A stretch of DNA of 64,000 bases from Thuidium tamariscinum (taxonomy: Eukaryota; Streptophyta; Bryopsida; Hypnales; Thuidiaceae), in the NCBI GenBank assembly GCA_947034885.2, contig OX344749.2:9873501-9937500 (forward strand), read 5' to 3'. Position numbers and translations under genes: made by a program. The notes beneath the pieces were generated by a model, which worked only from the letters and a program-made list of their open reading frames with translations, was not told where the DNA came from and made no database searches. This document shows positions 49,317-62,000 of this stretch, in pieces; positions within the stretch are counted from its first letter, which is position 1; every line of letters starts with the position of its first letter.

Positions 49317-50261
49317 TATCACATTCTCTACCCCCTCAAAGTTTGCAATCCTAGTAATATTCCTAATTGAGCACATTGCTCCATATTTGTAATTGTCCTT
49401 GTTCACATTTGCAAATCCAAAACTAAATCTAAGTCACAAATGTGCCATAGTGAAAAACTAAAGCATGTCCCATCACATGGGGTAGTTTTAGGTCATTGCA
49501 AACTAAAGATTATGGATTGTAGGGGGCATGATGGATTGAAGGGCATTAAAGAACTTTGAATATGACAAAATCCTCCATAATCTTTTCAAATCAATTTTGA
49601 TGACTTTGATTTGAATAATCTACTAACAAAATAATCCAGATTTTCAAGTATGTGTATCTTAGTAGGCTAAAGCTATAAAGGACTTAAAATAACATATGGA
49701 AAAATCCATAGGGAGATTTTGAATATCTTATAAATTTTTGTACTTGATTTTATCATTTAGGGAGAATCAACTCAATTTGAAGAAAAATTCTTGATTATGG
49801 TCCCTTCAATGAATTGATTAATTAAATTAGGTCATTTGAGGGTTACACCTTGCCATACCATTTAGTATACATTTCAACAATTATTCCTTTTTACTCTTTG
49901 GTTAAAATTTTTGAAGCATGTTTAGAAAATGCAAAGGGAACACAACCATAATTAAATCTTTATGCTTGATCTTTATGTAACCCACAAACAATATCAAAAT
50001 GCTTTAACTTAAAAAGAATAAGTATTAGTTTTTTTTCCTTCTTGAAGTTCAATTTTATTTTTTGGGATTTAAAAGAAAATAAATGGAGGGATCCTCCTAA
50101 ACTTTCACAAATTAATGATCTATAAGTAATTGAAGATAAAATTCATTAAAAAATCTAACTTCAAAAAAGTTGTAAAGCTTATATTTTGTAACACATTTGT
50201 ATTTTGTCTTAATTCCTTGGGGTTTTAGAGGTTGAATATTTTGCATTTTTTTATAAATCAA

Positions 50262-50945
50262 TAAAAAAACACAATTTTGACCAATCAAAAAAAATTTCAA
50301 ATCCTAAAAATAGAGATTGTATTTTTGGTGAATTTTTGAAGTTATGTTTTCAAATTTCATTTAAAAATAATCTAAAAATATTTTTTTTACTTTGACTGTA
50401 TGGATACTTTCTACTTTTTGTGCTTTACATTATCTTCTTTGATACTTACTTCAAAAAATTTGTAAGGCTTATATTTTGTAACACATTTGTATTTTGTCAT
50501 AATCCCTTGGGCTTTTAGGAGTTAAATAAGAAAAACCTTTAGGGATCTGAAGGAAAAAAATATTTAAGTTTGAAATCAACTTTGGAGACAAAAAAAAGTC
50601 CTTGAAGTTTATGTAGCTTACAAAGACAAATTCCTTACTAGAACTAACATGATTCATTTCCAAATCAAAGGCAAGAGGAAATTAATTATTCTTGACAAAA
50701 GATACATCTATATATTTATTGTTTTTTAATAGAATAGAATTCAAATTTATTTTGCCTAGCATCAAAGAAGATAATGTGAAGCACAAAAAGTAGAAAGTAT
50801 CCATGTGATCAAAATTAAAAAAATATTTATAGATTCTCTTCAAATGAAATTTGAAGATATAACTTCAAAAATTCACCAAAAATACAATTTTTATTTTTAG
50901 GATTTGAAATTTTTTTTGATTGGTCAAAATTGTGTTTTTTATTTA
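50262..50945. repeat. Large inverted repeat, arms about 182 bp
   Basis: Arms 50262-50443 and 50761-50945 are reverse complements with scattered mismatches: CACAATTTTGACCAATC pairs with GATTGGTCAAAATTGTG, and TACTTTCTACTTTTTGTGC pairs with GCACAAAAAGTAGAAAGTA. Loop about 317 bp. The loop begins with a second copy of the block just before arm 1 (CTTATATTTTGTAACACATT at 50178 and 50468). It behaves like a foldback element or a dsRNA source. Confidence 0.8.
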
Positions 50946-51547
50946 TTTGTTAAAAAATAAAAAATATTTATTAATGAGAGCATCAATACTTCCCCCAAAT
51001 AGTAAGTTTTTCAACACTAAGCAATTTTAGACACTTTGTGCTATTTCTCCTTTTTTTTCTATAACTTTTGTTTGACCATATAGATCTTAGTTTTGAATGC
51101 AAATGTTGAAATACAATCCAATATTTTGAAATTGTTTTTTGCCTGAAAATACTGCCCAAAGTTGGGCAGTGACCATAAAATGGTCACTTGAGCATTTAGG
51201 GGTTAAACATCCAAAACTACTTCAAAATTCATCATCAGACTAGTCTCCAAAGCAAAGCTAAAATCTTCATCTATATTAATTTTTTGACAAACTCAACCAT
51301 AATATCCCTCAATTAACTTATTCCAATACACCTTCCTAAAATTTTAGAGGAAAAAGCTTTATGTATTGTAAGAAAATGATGCTTAAATTTTAGAAAGAAA
51401 TATTCTAAAATCTTCCCAAGTGGTTAGGTTTCTTATATTTCAAACTTTAACCCTAAAATGTGCAAATCCTACAACTTACAATTCTTGTAATATATTGAAG
51501 GAAAAAGCGGAAAATACATATAAAAATTTCACAAAATAAAATTCATG

Positions 51548-51960
51548 TAGAAAAGAATAGAAAATGACTAAAACTACTTAATTGTTAAGAATATAATTGT
51601 GGAGTTAAAAAATGCCAATCCCAATAATTGAAATAATGTACTCCGTACTAAACAATTTTTATACTATGATTTTATTTTATTTTCCAAAATATTGAATATT
51701 GAGTTAAATAAAAAACTTCAAAGGTTATTTTAGAATAAAGATTTCATAATTCTTGACAAATCAAAACTCCTCATTTCATAAATCAAAATGGAATGATTCA
51801 AAACTTTTGATATTATCCTATAAATCTAGAAATGCAATTTCAAATTTTTATTTCTCTAAAAAGTATTATTTGAGTTACTTGCATTGTTTGGACTCCAAAA
51901 GAGACTACATATCATACAATAATTTTCAAACCATGTAGTCAAAAGTTATGAAAATTGTTG
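51548..51960 (+). repeat. Dispersed repeat G, copy 2
   Basis: Partner of 45750-46195, same direction; includes ACATATCATACAATAATTTT and TAGTCAAAAGTTATG at its right end. Confidence 0.65.
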
Positions 51961-52453
51961 TGCCTTAACCCTTCATCACAAAAGGTCCAAATGTATCTAA
52001 CAACATTCTTGCTTTTCAAGCCTTATAAGTCTAAATGTCACTAAGCTATAAAAATCTAAATTGTACAATCTTGTAGTGTGTATATAATTGTAGATGATGT
52101 GGATCAAATTTGGAGTCATTTCGTTGTATAGATTGCAAGATTATAATGTTTTAGTGTTAAAAAAAGATGTTGGAATTTTCCTTAGAACACATTTGGAAGT
52201 GAAGTTTTATTTCTAAACCTATTCAAATGAAAAATCTTTAAACTAAAAAGTGCTTCAAAATCAATATACAAATACATTGGTGAAAAAAAGTTTCCTTCAA
52301 ATGCTTTAAATTCTTTGAAAAATGACTTTGAAGTGTCAAAAAATAGCAAAAAAGGGTGCAAAAAACACATCTATGATTAAACCTCCTCCCGGGGAGATCA
52401 CTCCTTGTAATTTTAAGCATACACTTGAATTAAAAGGGTATTTGATATCGGAC

Positions 52454-52655
52454 CACTACAAGAGAATGGGTTCTTTTAAGTAGTGTCCTAGACATCATGT
52501 CTCTTAAGTAATGTCTTTTAATGCGTCTTTTAAGTAAAATTTTATTGAAAAGACTGTCTTTTCAATAAAATTTTACTTAAAAGACGCATTAAAAGACATT
52601 ACTTAAAAGACATGATGTCTAGGACACTACTAAAAGAACCCATTCTCTTGTAGTG
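52454..52655. mobile_element. 202-bp palindromic element with CACTA ends
   Basis: Starts CACTACAAGAGAATGGGTTC and ends with its complement ..CTCTTGTAGTG. The two halves are reverse complements almost base for base down to a centre at about 52556 (AAAAGAC/GTCTTTT). CACTACAAGA is the terminal motif of plant CACTA (En/Spm) transposons. Three-base flanks are GAC and GGC, so the usual 3-bp target duplication is one base off. Non-coding; a minimal hairpin derivative moved in trans. Confidence 0.85.
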
Positions 52656-54255
52656 GGCTATTTACCTTCATTATAGTAATTAAAATGATCGTATTTTTGC
52701 ATATAAATTTAGTCTTTTGGTTTTTATAGTTGGGCTATCCTATATACAAAATTTATATGTTTAATTTTTTCATATCCATTTACAATACACTATAAAATTA
52801 GTGTCTCATATATACACTTTTTAATTTAATATATGCACTACTTGTATTGTAGTATAGTCTCAAATGACAAATAAAAATGTGAAATGCAACAATAGTTTTA
52901 AATATTTCTAAATTCTATGCCATATATTCTAAACAACCTAATATCATGAATAATAAACATCACAAAAACATTAAACATAGTTATGATATTGGAACTAAGA
53001 AAAACACATATACTAGCAATATAATATGAACAAAATGAAAAATTGACTCTTTAAGAACATTGTAGATTAATACAAGAATATGACCTCTACTGTAATATAG
53101 AGACCATATATTTTATCTATATATATATATATATGCATTTGCAATGGTATTGAATTTAGAATAAAAAAATAAAAAAGTGCTTATTAAATACTAGTAAAAA
53201 GAAGATGATTTTAAACATTTACAAGCATATATTCAAGTAGTTGAGGTAAATCTAGAGTTTGTAATATCAAAGTATAGGAAAAGATTCCATGCAAATGTTG
53301 CAAATCCTACACCAATTTCTTAATGGGTACTTTGTGTGAACACAAATTTCTATAGTACAACTTCATTGTAAATTTACAGCTCAACTCTTTTATCTTGGAA
53401 CAATAGATTCTTACATGCTCTTACATAATTGGCATACTTACAGAAAGATTTGTATGTACATGCTAGATTTATTTGATAGTAACAACAAATCTCCTGAAAA
53501 ATATCTCTAGATTTACTTGATTGTATAAGTTTTATCATTCACTTAAGAAAATTTGTCTACATCTATACTCATTGTACTACAAACAATTTGTACAAATCCT
53601 ATTTGTAAAGGCTAATTTATTAATAAATTTTTTCACTAAAAGATGTTTATATATAGCCTAATTTATATATAATAGGATATGTGACATTTCAAGGACCCTA
53701 TAGTAGTCCTACATATTATATAAAATTTACCCCCTTTGAATTAAATAGACCCTATCTTTTAACTCAATGACGCTAGCGTGCGAGCTTGGAGCGTGGAGCC
53801 TGTGAGCCTGTGAGCCTGGAAACCAAAAAAAATTCAATTTTTTTGAAATTTTTTTTTTCCAATTTTTTTGGTTAAAAAGTTGATTTTTTTACGGAAAATG
53901 GTGAAAATATGACCTATGACCGTGTCACCTATAACCGTGGTTTAGGTGAAATGTTATATTTTTTAGATGAACTTTTATTCGCTAAAGGGTGAGGCCTTCC
54001 AAGGTTTAGGGGAAAATTTTCAGCATGTAGTTTTTCCATTATCTACAAAACTAGCAAAGGATTTATAAGAAAAAATGTTGTATTCATGCATCTGGTCAAA
54101 ATTCAACAAATTTTTTTGATAAAACATTCTGTGACACTTTGTGAATGCATTAATAGTTTTGAATACTTCTGTACTACGCGAGAATTCACTTCAAATGGCA
54201 ATCATAATATATATTTATAAATGCAATTCAAGTAGACCAACATATCTAGCCATGC

Positions 54256-57200
54256 CTATTCTGGAATTGCAATAATTCCCGCTTGGAGTAGAAGTAGCTT
54301 CAACTCATTGAAGCTATAACTTGGTGCATAAATGAATTTGTCTTCGTGGACATCCATCTTGCAAAAGTACCTATACAAATAGTACAAGTGCTTGCAATTC
54401 ACGTATTGTTGACGACCACCAATAGCTGAAACAGCCATATTCATAAAATCTGGACATGTGCACGTTGGGAACATTCCTAGGGTAACTCGATATGCATTCC
54501 TGTTAGAATCTGACCATGTCTCAAGTACCACAATTGCACCAAGTCCAGGAAAAGGGAGTAATGTGACCTCCAAAATTTGTCCTCTGACATTCCCTGCACT
54601 TTCCCATTTATTCCGTTGTTCTGTAGTTGGTGCATTTACCGTCCTTCGAATGGTTTGGTTGTTCCTGACTGTAGGATACGTATCCGGGTTCTTTGGTGAA
54701 GGTTCGTCATACAAAACAGTGGTGAAAATCTTTGACATGCTGAACAATCGCCGTGGTGATAATGTTGGATGTACTTGGAGGTGGAATCCCGCATGCTGCA
54801 AGAGCAATGTCTCTTCACGGTTGAGATTGGTTCTACTCAGAACAGGCCATACCTCCAGGACCTGTGGCCAATCAATTACCCACTTCCGCTTTGTACCTTT
54901 TACACATCGTTCAATGTCGTCCCAATAGAACCAGAAATCTGCCACAACCTCTCGCTTACTGCCATATTCCTCTTTTCGTCCATGATAGGTAGGAGCTGGA
55001 GTTCCCTTCTTTCCTCTTGCAATTTTTGACATGCACTTTATGCTGGATCTCTGTTGTTGAGCTTGACATCTTGTGTTGGATTTGTGGCTAATCCTTGCTA
55101 TATGCCACTTAGATATGTCGCAGTCACTTTCAAATGCAATCGTAACATGTCCTACAGTAGAATCTTCTAATTCTTTACCCTTATTTTGCAAAGAAGGTGA
55201 AGAAGTTGTTGTGGACCTTGTTCGAACACGGGGTTGAGAAAAGTTCACTTTGTCCGGTCTATGTGAATCTCCTGCAACGCCAATGGGCACATCCAACTTC
55301 CTCTTCATACTCCCAAATATTTCTTCTCCCTCTAAGTGCGGTACTCTAGTTCCAACACCTTCTGAACCAGGCAATTCATTCAAAGCATCTGCTATTTTTT
55401 TGGGATCCCCACTCCTTCTAGCAGCTCTGAGCTTCAACTCACCCTTAGATGGCCCTGATCCTGATGCATGACCTCTCAAATAGGCACGATAGTTTGTCAT
55501 TTGCATCCAAGCACGGATACTGTCATCACATGTTGCATCGAACAAGTTGTTCCCTCGCTTTCCAGACATTTGTAGCCACTTGTTATGCACCGTTTCAGAT
55601 AGATTGCACGATGGTAAGTCCAACATCTCTTCAAGATTCAACTTCTACAAATGAACAAAAATTTCCAAAATAGTTAGAAATTTATAATCCAAAGACAACA
55701 AACTTTTAGATTGTAATATTAGGGTCACGATTTAATACACTTTGTAATAGTAATTACGACTTACAAGGACTTCTCATTGTAGAAAGATATATCCGTATTG
55801 AATTACTAAAAATCAGACTAATTGAAAAAAAATCTAGTCTAAATAGACAAATATATTTGAATTGCATACCTACTGATGTTCATTTTTTGAGGTTAGGAAT
55901 AAAATTGAGGGGGTCATGCTGATACTCGGATGAGAACCGTCGGATCCGAGGCATGTACATTTAGTATTACCCGGACCCCCTATTTTCTATATCTTGAAGT
56001 ACAAAATTAAAAAAAAATTTCAAAAAAAAACTCGAAAAGAAAATTACACTTCCACTTCAACAGAATTCAGATTTTACATTGAACTGAACTTTGAATTCGA
56101 GAATGTAAATTCAAACTTCAAATTGGTATACAAATTGCAATTAATGATAAAACATACCATGTCCATGAAGCCTCCCCATTGCCGGTAACGAAAATGCCAA
56201 AAAGCTAGCCAATGGTCCAAGTGATGAAGTGCATCTTCATTGGCAGCTCCAGATGATAGCCACCATGACCGTATGGCTAGGTACCGTATCTCTGCTTGGT
56301 CCATATTCTTGGAGTCCTTGTACTGCTTGCACAATGACATGTGTTGTTGATGGAATGCTTCTTTGATGTACTTCTGTGTATGCTTATGGAGAGAGGTACT
56401 CCAATGCAGCAAACATGTTCTTTCTCGATTCTCCATGGCAACATTGGCAGAACCGCTTCCGTACACAATGCGTACCGCATTCCAATTGGCCATGGCACTA
56501 TCCGCCATAAATCCCTTGAAGTTTGGATTAGTCACCCCATGTGAATGCATTACCATATTCAAGCTTCTCCAGAACTGTACTTGAATCTCGGTGTCTTCGG
56601 ATTGCATATCGCATATTGCAATGGTCATCACCTTTTTGTACTGAGTATCATACACGTGGCAAGCCATTATGGTCCAGTCCTTCACACGCTTCACGTGGTC
56701 AAACATCAACCAAGCATTCTGAAGATCACCTCCTTCTTGCATGCGCTTTACGAGGTCCACCCCACTCCCTGGGCCTTCAGTAAGCATCTTGAAGATGTAT
56801 ACCTTCTCCTTCCCTTGCCCAGGGAAGACATTGTCGTGTATGAATTCGAACTTGGACTCTCTCTTCATAGTCATAATGTTGTCGATCACTCCTCCTCGGT
56901 TGTTAGAACGGAAAGAAGAAATAACATTGCGAATACTTGGACTACTTAGGTATTGAAAGCGATCCATGACCTCCTCCATTTCTTCCTCCCTCAACATCTT
57001 TTTCTCGCCCTCTCCATTGTGGAACAAGTAGCTCGTTAAGAACTCTTTACTAGTAGAAAGAGCAATAGCAGAGTTTGTGGCCATGGGTGTCTTTTCCACT
57101 TGCTCTGCTATGAGTCCGCAAATTTTTTCCGCGGAATCCCTATACATCCCCTTAGCAACAGGGTGCTCGTGCTTTCCAAAGTGAATTGCAGCCCTACTAA

Positions 57201-58317
57201 GTTCTGGGTTATCAGCATATGCATAGTAAATCCTAGCCTTGCATTCGCTAAGACAGGATGGTGAAGTTTTGCAGACTTTGCATACTAGAGTTGAATCTGC
57301 TGGTGGACACTCCCCCGGCCTAAAAGGAAACACAGTACAGCCAGTCCACTCTGTTTCATTTTTCTTAGAAGCTCTCTTCAAATAATTACAATTTGGATTT
57401 TCACAACTGAGATGGCCAGCATAGTAGGACTTACGGAATTTTAAGTTGTCAGAGTTGTAGATGTTCGTGGTCATGAGCTTGCACTACGGATGTCCATCAT
57501 ACTGCTTGTCCATTCCCTCCAAGTTTCGAGCACTAGTTGACGAAGAAGATGAGCGACACGGGGGCAGTTTAAAGATGACATCTTCGTCAAATACTGCTGG
57601 AAGGTATGGAACCTGAAGATGCTTAAGGGTATCTAGATCCATTGTCGACAGTTCATTGCGAGACCGGCGCATTGTAGCGAGTCTCTTTAAACATTCCATA
57701 ATGCTTTCTCTCCCTGCTACATACGAGTGTACAAGAGGAAGTGGTAGTGACGAAGTTGAGGGACTTCTAGATGGAATATCGGAAATTGATTCTACTCTTT
57801 CCATCTTGCATGATGCAAGGGGAACAGAGGCATGAGGCTTCTTGGACTTGCAATCTACAGGCTCTCTTTCGGAATCGGAAGACAACTCTATAATAGTATC
57901 TAATCTCTCTACTTTCACCATACGAAGGACTGTATGCATCTCATTCATTGGCAGAGTATGTAGAGGTGGGCTAAGTGCAACGACATGTGGTGGTTTAGGC
58001 ATATCTACAGTGGAATTATCTGATTGGCGACTAAGGATTTCAGTAGATGCACTAAGTGTAGACAATGGAAGCCCATATGCTCTGTAGTTTCCCGGAGGAA
58101 GGTGCCAGCAACGTCTTCCATCTTCTATAGACATGTCAACAGGGACAGACTGATGTACTTCTCCTGATTCCCACATTTTTTCTTCCTCAACATATATAGA
58201 GTTTTCTACAAACTTAAATCAGACATGGAGAAGGTGGCTAGCGACTCTAGCACATCCACCGTCTACTATCGGAAACACAATAGGAACAACATGCCCATCT
58301 ACTCGAATGGAAGCCAT
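54256..58317 (-). pseudogene. MULE-type transposase with WRKY/GCM-like and SWIM fingers, in-frame stops
   Basis: Read on the minus strand as 58317 (or 58176) to 56158, then 55644-54256; the intron has ATG|GTATGT and TTTGTAG|AAG and keeps phase. From 58176 there are 1135 codon positions. Order: Ser/Pro-rich region; zinc finger at about 250-335 (CENPNC, CKVC, CKARIYYAY, ending HFGKHEHP, a C..C..HxH like WRKY-GCM1 fingers); RNase H-like core (MFDHVKR, ICDMQSEDTEIQVQFW, FMADSAMAN, CLLHW); SWIM finger CTCPDF..NCKH about 70 residues from the C-terminus. This is the architecture of Mutator-like transposases. A TAG at 57486-57484 interrupts the frame, and a TGA at 58221-58219 separates an upstream in-frame ATG (58317). 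Both fit CAG to TAG and CGA to TGA changes. Alternatively, a 129-nt intron (57612-57484, CAG|GTTCCA..CCGTAG|TGC) would remove the TAG in phase. So it is either a lightly decayed copy or an intron-containing live gene. Confidence 0.7.
55908..55981. repeat. GGGGGTC-ended palindrome, copy in the transposase intron
   Basis: Begins AGGGGGTC, ends GGACCCCCT, with CGGATCCGAGG at the centre. Same layout as the cluster at 61254-62120. Lies inside the intron of the transposase gene. Confidence 0.6.
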
Positions 58318-59079
58318 AGTTGAATCTTATGGAGGGATTGGAAGACAAGGATAAGACAAGGAAACCTATATAGCACACAAGGTAAGAAGGAATACAACAA
58401 TCACGTCATTTGAGCTTCACCATGTTTTCTCCCTCTTGTATAAATTCAAAATTTAGATAATAATGTCCGCCGAATTGCTAGAGATTCTTCAATTATTACC
58501 ATCTTTTGCTATAGCTAAAAATAGTATATAAAATTAAATCTACTGTCCTAATAGGAAGGCGTTCCTACCTAACATAAGTACTTCTGTAATATCAAACATT
58601 CAAAAAAACAGGACAGGCACTTGTGATTAATGAAGGACTTGTACACTAGAAATGGCGTCTATAATCGGATTTTTAATTTGTATTTTCAAATGTGCAGGAT
58701 TGTACAGCGCCGGGCCGCCGGCAAAATCCTACATCAATATTCTTTTAAGAACTGACATGACTGAGCCTCCACAACAAACGCGGAAGCACTTTTGAATTCC
58801 AGTGTCGCGGAAATTTAAAGAAATTGACAAGGATGAGCCGGACAGTACTTCATTTTCCAATTGAATTTTGGTGGCGCCCCTACAGCTAGGTTCCTTTACA
58901 CATGTGACACCACACTCCCACGTTCCTCCATTAAAATCACCCTAACGTGGCGTATTCACTAGAATTGTCCTCATTGCCATAAGAGGGAGGCACAAACGAG
59001 CTTCTTCATATGTGTTGTGTAGTTCTGTTTACCACTTGCGCAAGAGATTGATAGCTATCATATATTTGCTTCTCACTTC
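58318..59079. other. Divergent promoter region between the two transposon-type genes
   Basis: About 760 bp between the first ATG of the minus-strand transposase and the first ATG of the plus-strand gene. GC content is moderate, with a GC-rich block near 58708-58725 (GCGCCGGGCCGCCGGC). No frame is convincing. Its place suggests a shared bidirectional promoter, which is inference. Confidence 0.4.
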
Positions 59080-62000
59080 ATGCTTGTAGAAGATAGGACA
59101 CTTTCTTTCTTTAGTTTGGAACAAGGAAGAACACGAAAGCGCCGTAGGTTACTGTATTTTTCATCTAGAAAGGCTTTAAACAGGGCTAGAATGACGAAAA
59201 GAAGTAGAGGGGCAGCAAAGAGTACTCAACCGAGAGGCAGAGATCTTCGTCGAAACTTGCGTTTTGAAGGAGGGAGTATTGTCGGGGAAGACGATGTTCC
59301 GAGCGACAGCAATGACGGAGTCCATGAGACGGTGGTGGACAACAGAAGCACACAACAAGATGCAGGGGCGCCGAATTCTGAAAATGTAAGATTTTCTCAA
59401 ATACTCCTCTTACTATCGCAAGTCCTCTGTATACACTAGTGATGAAAGAGCAGTAGAGCTTTTGATATTTTTTAAGTATTTAGAGTACTTCTTCCATTTG
59501 AAGTATTAAGAATAGAGTACAATAATCAAAATCGTGATGTTTCATAGGCATGACCTGTATACGCAATTACGCACTGAGACAGATGACTAAGGGTCTTTAG
59601 AACGTACATAGTCAAAGCACATGAGTGTTATGCTTGAGTGTTCATAATAGAAAAGCTTTCAACAGACAAGTGAGATGTGATCCTTCCAGTAGTAAGCCTG
59701 TTATATAGACAAAATGCTATTTTTGAGAACGAGAGGATGAGAACAATCATTGTGAGATAAGATGCACTTGATACTACAGAATATCTGAAGTAGGCATCTT
59801 TCCATTAGAAGTAAGCACTATGTTTTATTCTAGGGCTAAGAATAAATGTAGACTCGTTGTTGTAAGTAACTATAGATGAAAGCCTTTTAAATCATTTCCT
59901 ATTTCCAACTTGCTATCAAGTAGATGGTCAATACTTGAATTTGGGGAAAAAATGACTTTTAAAATAAAATAGGATTGAAAGCCACATATCCAATCATCAA
60001 CTACATTCCATTTATGAAATTCTACTTCAAATTCAAAATATTCTCTATTTATAGTGAGAATCTCATTCAAATTTTGTTCTATTAAATTTATTTGGTGGCT
60101 AAAACTTTCTCAAAAAGTGAACCCACGTGTTTCCAGAGGTCTTGAAGTCTGCAATATCCACGTTACATTTTAGGGTTTTAAGACAAATAATTTTCAGCCA
60201 CGTGTCAAAGTAGGACCCCAAGTTTGGAATTGCCACGTGAGATTTTAGGGTTCGAAGACAAATCATTCCCTGCCACGTGTCCGAGAAGGCCTTGGGGTCT
60301 AGAATCGCCATGTCATATTTTAAGGCTTCACGGCAAATCTTCAATCGCCACGTGTCCGAGAAGCCCTTCAGGTCTACAATCACCACGCCAGATTTCAAGT
60401 GTCAGGATGAATCCTTAGCAGCCACATGTCCTTTGCTTTGGCCTCAAAAGGGCCACGTCAACGAGACACGTCATCAGGATTATCTGCCAGTGACCTGGAA
60501 TCCTGGATCATCGGGATTTCCAAGTCTTCCTGGCTTGCCGTGGCGCACAAAGTCTGGAGCCCAAACGGCGCGCGATGCTTAATTTGAATCCTGACTTGGA
60601 ATCAAGATCGACGTCCAAAGCGCGTAGAAAAACCTGCGCGCCACTTTCCCAAAAGCTCCGGGTGGAATGTACCTGCATTCTTTCTGTTATCGAGAATGTA
60701 CCTGGATTCTCTTGGCGGACCACGCTATGCGGTGTACAGACTTGAATTGGAAATTTCGAGTAAAGCCGGAAGTTGTGGCGGCGTCAAGCCACTGCCTTCA
60801 TGTGGCCCTCAGCCCTTCTCATGAATTTTCATTCTTCGTTCCGTAATCTCATACAGAGTTCTCTTGTGCAAGTAGGAATCCAGCATGAAGAGGTCCACGA
60901 GGAGTCGAGCCAGGCAGGGCACACTAGAACCGGTTCCACCTCCAAGCCAGCCTCGGAAGACAAAGCAGGTGCACATTCATGAACTTCTTGTTTTCTTTCA
61001 TTTTCTGTATAGTCAAGAGACTTGCACCCGCGTGAACGTGAGGATTAGATTCTTCGAGCCTCCACGACAGCAGGTCCATGAGTCTTCGTGAGAGAAACCA
61101 GATACTCACCTTGTCGAGATTCGTTGATTCGATGAGTGTGTTCACAGTTGTTTGTGAATGTGGATTCACGACGTGCATGTAGAGCTAGTTGGAAGTACGG
61201 CAGGTGGTTCGGGCACTTGCCAAACTTGCGAATCCATCGCGAAGAAGAAAGTCAGGGGGTCCTGGTCGGACTCGGCCGAGTTAGCTCAGATCCGAGGTAA
61301 CATTCTCCAGATTCGGCAGGACCCCCTCAGTTCATCTAGCTTCGGGGAGTTTCAAAATTTTTGTTTGTTCCCTGTTGAGATTCCGACATGGTGCATGCTG
61401 AGTCTTGCGGACGCATGAAGAAGTGGCCTCCAATTCATGAGGAACATGAGCTTTGTCTTGGTCTTGTTTATTGTTGTTTTCATTTTTTTTTCAGTAATGA
61501 ACTCATCACTCCGACTTGAAGTAAGAAACTTTGGGGTCCTGGCAGTTCTTGTCAGATGTGTCTCGGATCCGAGGCAGATCGGACCGGAATTCAGAGGACC
61601 CCCCCGATTCATGTTCCATCAAATTTTTTGAAATTTTTTTCGTCTCATGAGCTTCTGAAATCTCAGAACCCCGAGCTCTGATTCCAAAGTGTATCGATAT
61701 CTTGTGTGATTTACGATAAATCAGAGCTTGCTTCATCTCACCCAGCGGCCCCAGTCTTCCGAATTTGACTCCAGCAGGTCGAGTTTTTGCAACTTGATTC
61801 CAGCAATGTCCAAAATTTTGGGGGTCCTTGCAATTCCCGTCTGAGGTGCCTCAGATCCGAGACACGTCAGCCGGGAAGTGCGAGGACCCCCAAACTTCTG
61901 GACACGTGTAAAAAATTTTGCTTATTCAAACTCTAAATTTTTAAAGCGTCTCATGCGATTAGCAATCCGGGAAGTGCGAGGACCCCCAACGGCTCCTGTT

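Larger units (their letters stand above)
45654..54255. other. AT-rich repeat field, no host gene seen
   Basis: About 8.6 kb of low-complexity AT-rich DNA. It holds a pair of direct repeats (45750-46195 and 51548-51960), two elements with TGAGCC ends (47157-47935, 53775-about 53950), MITE family A copy 3, a large inverted repeat (50262-50945) and a CACTA-ended palindrome (52454-52655). Open frames such as 46782-47162 are Phe/Lys/Asn-rich by composition and not called. Confidence 0.55.

Noticed and set aside
60099..60398. Minus-strand open frame with a 25-residue repeat (FSDTW-like) across the G-box array
   Set aside because: The period of about 75 bp equals 25 codons, so one open unit keeps the frame open. 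No start in good context, no splice sites, no known family.
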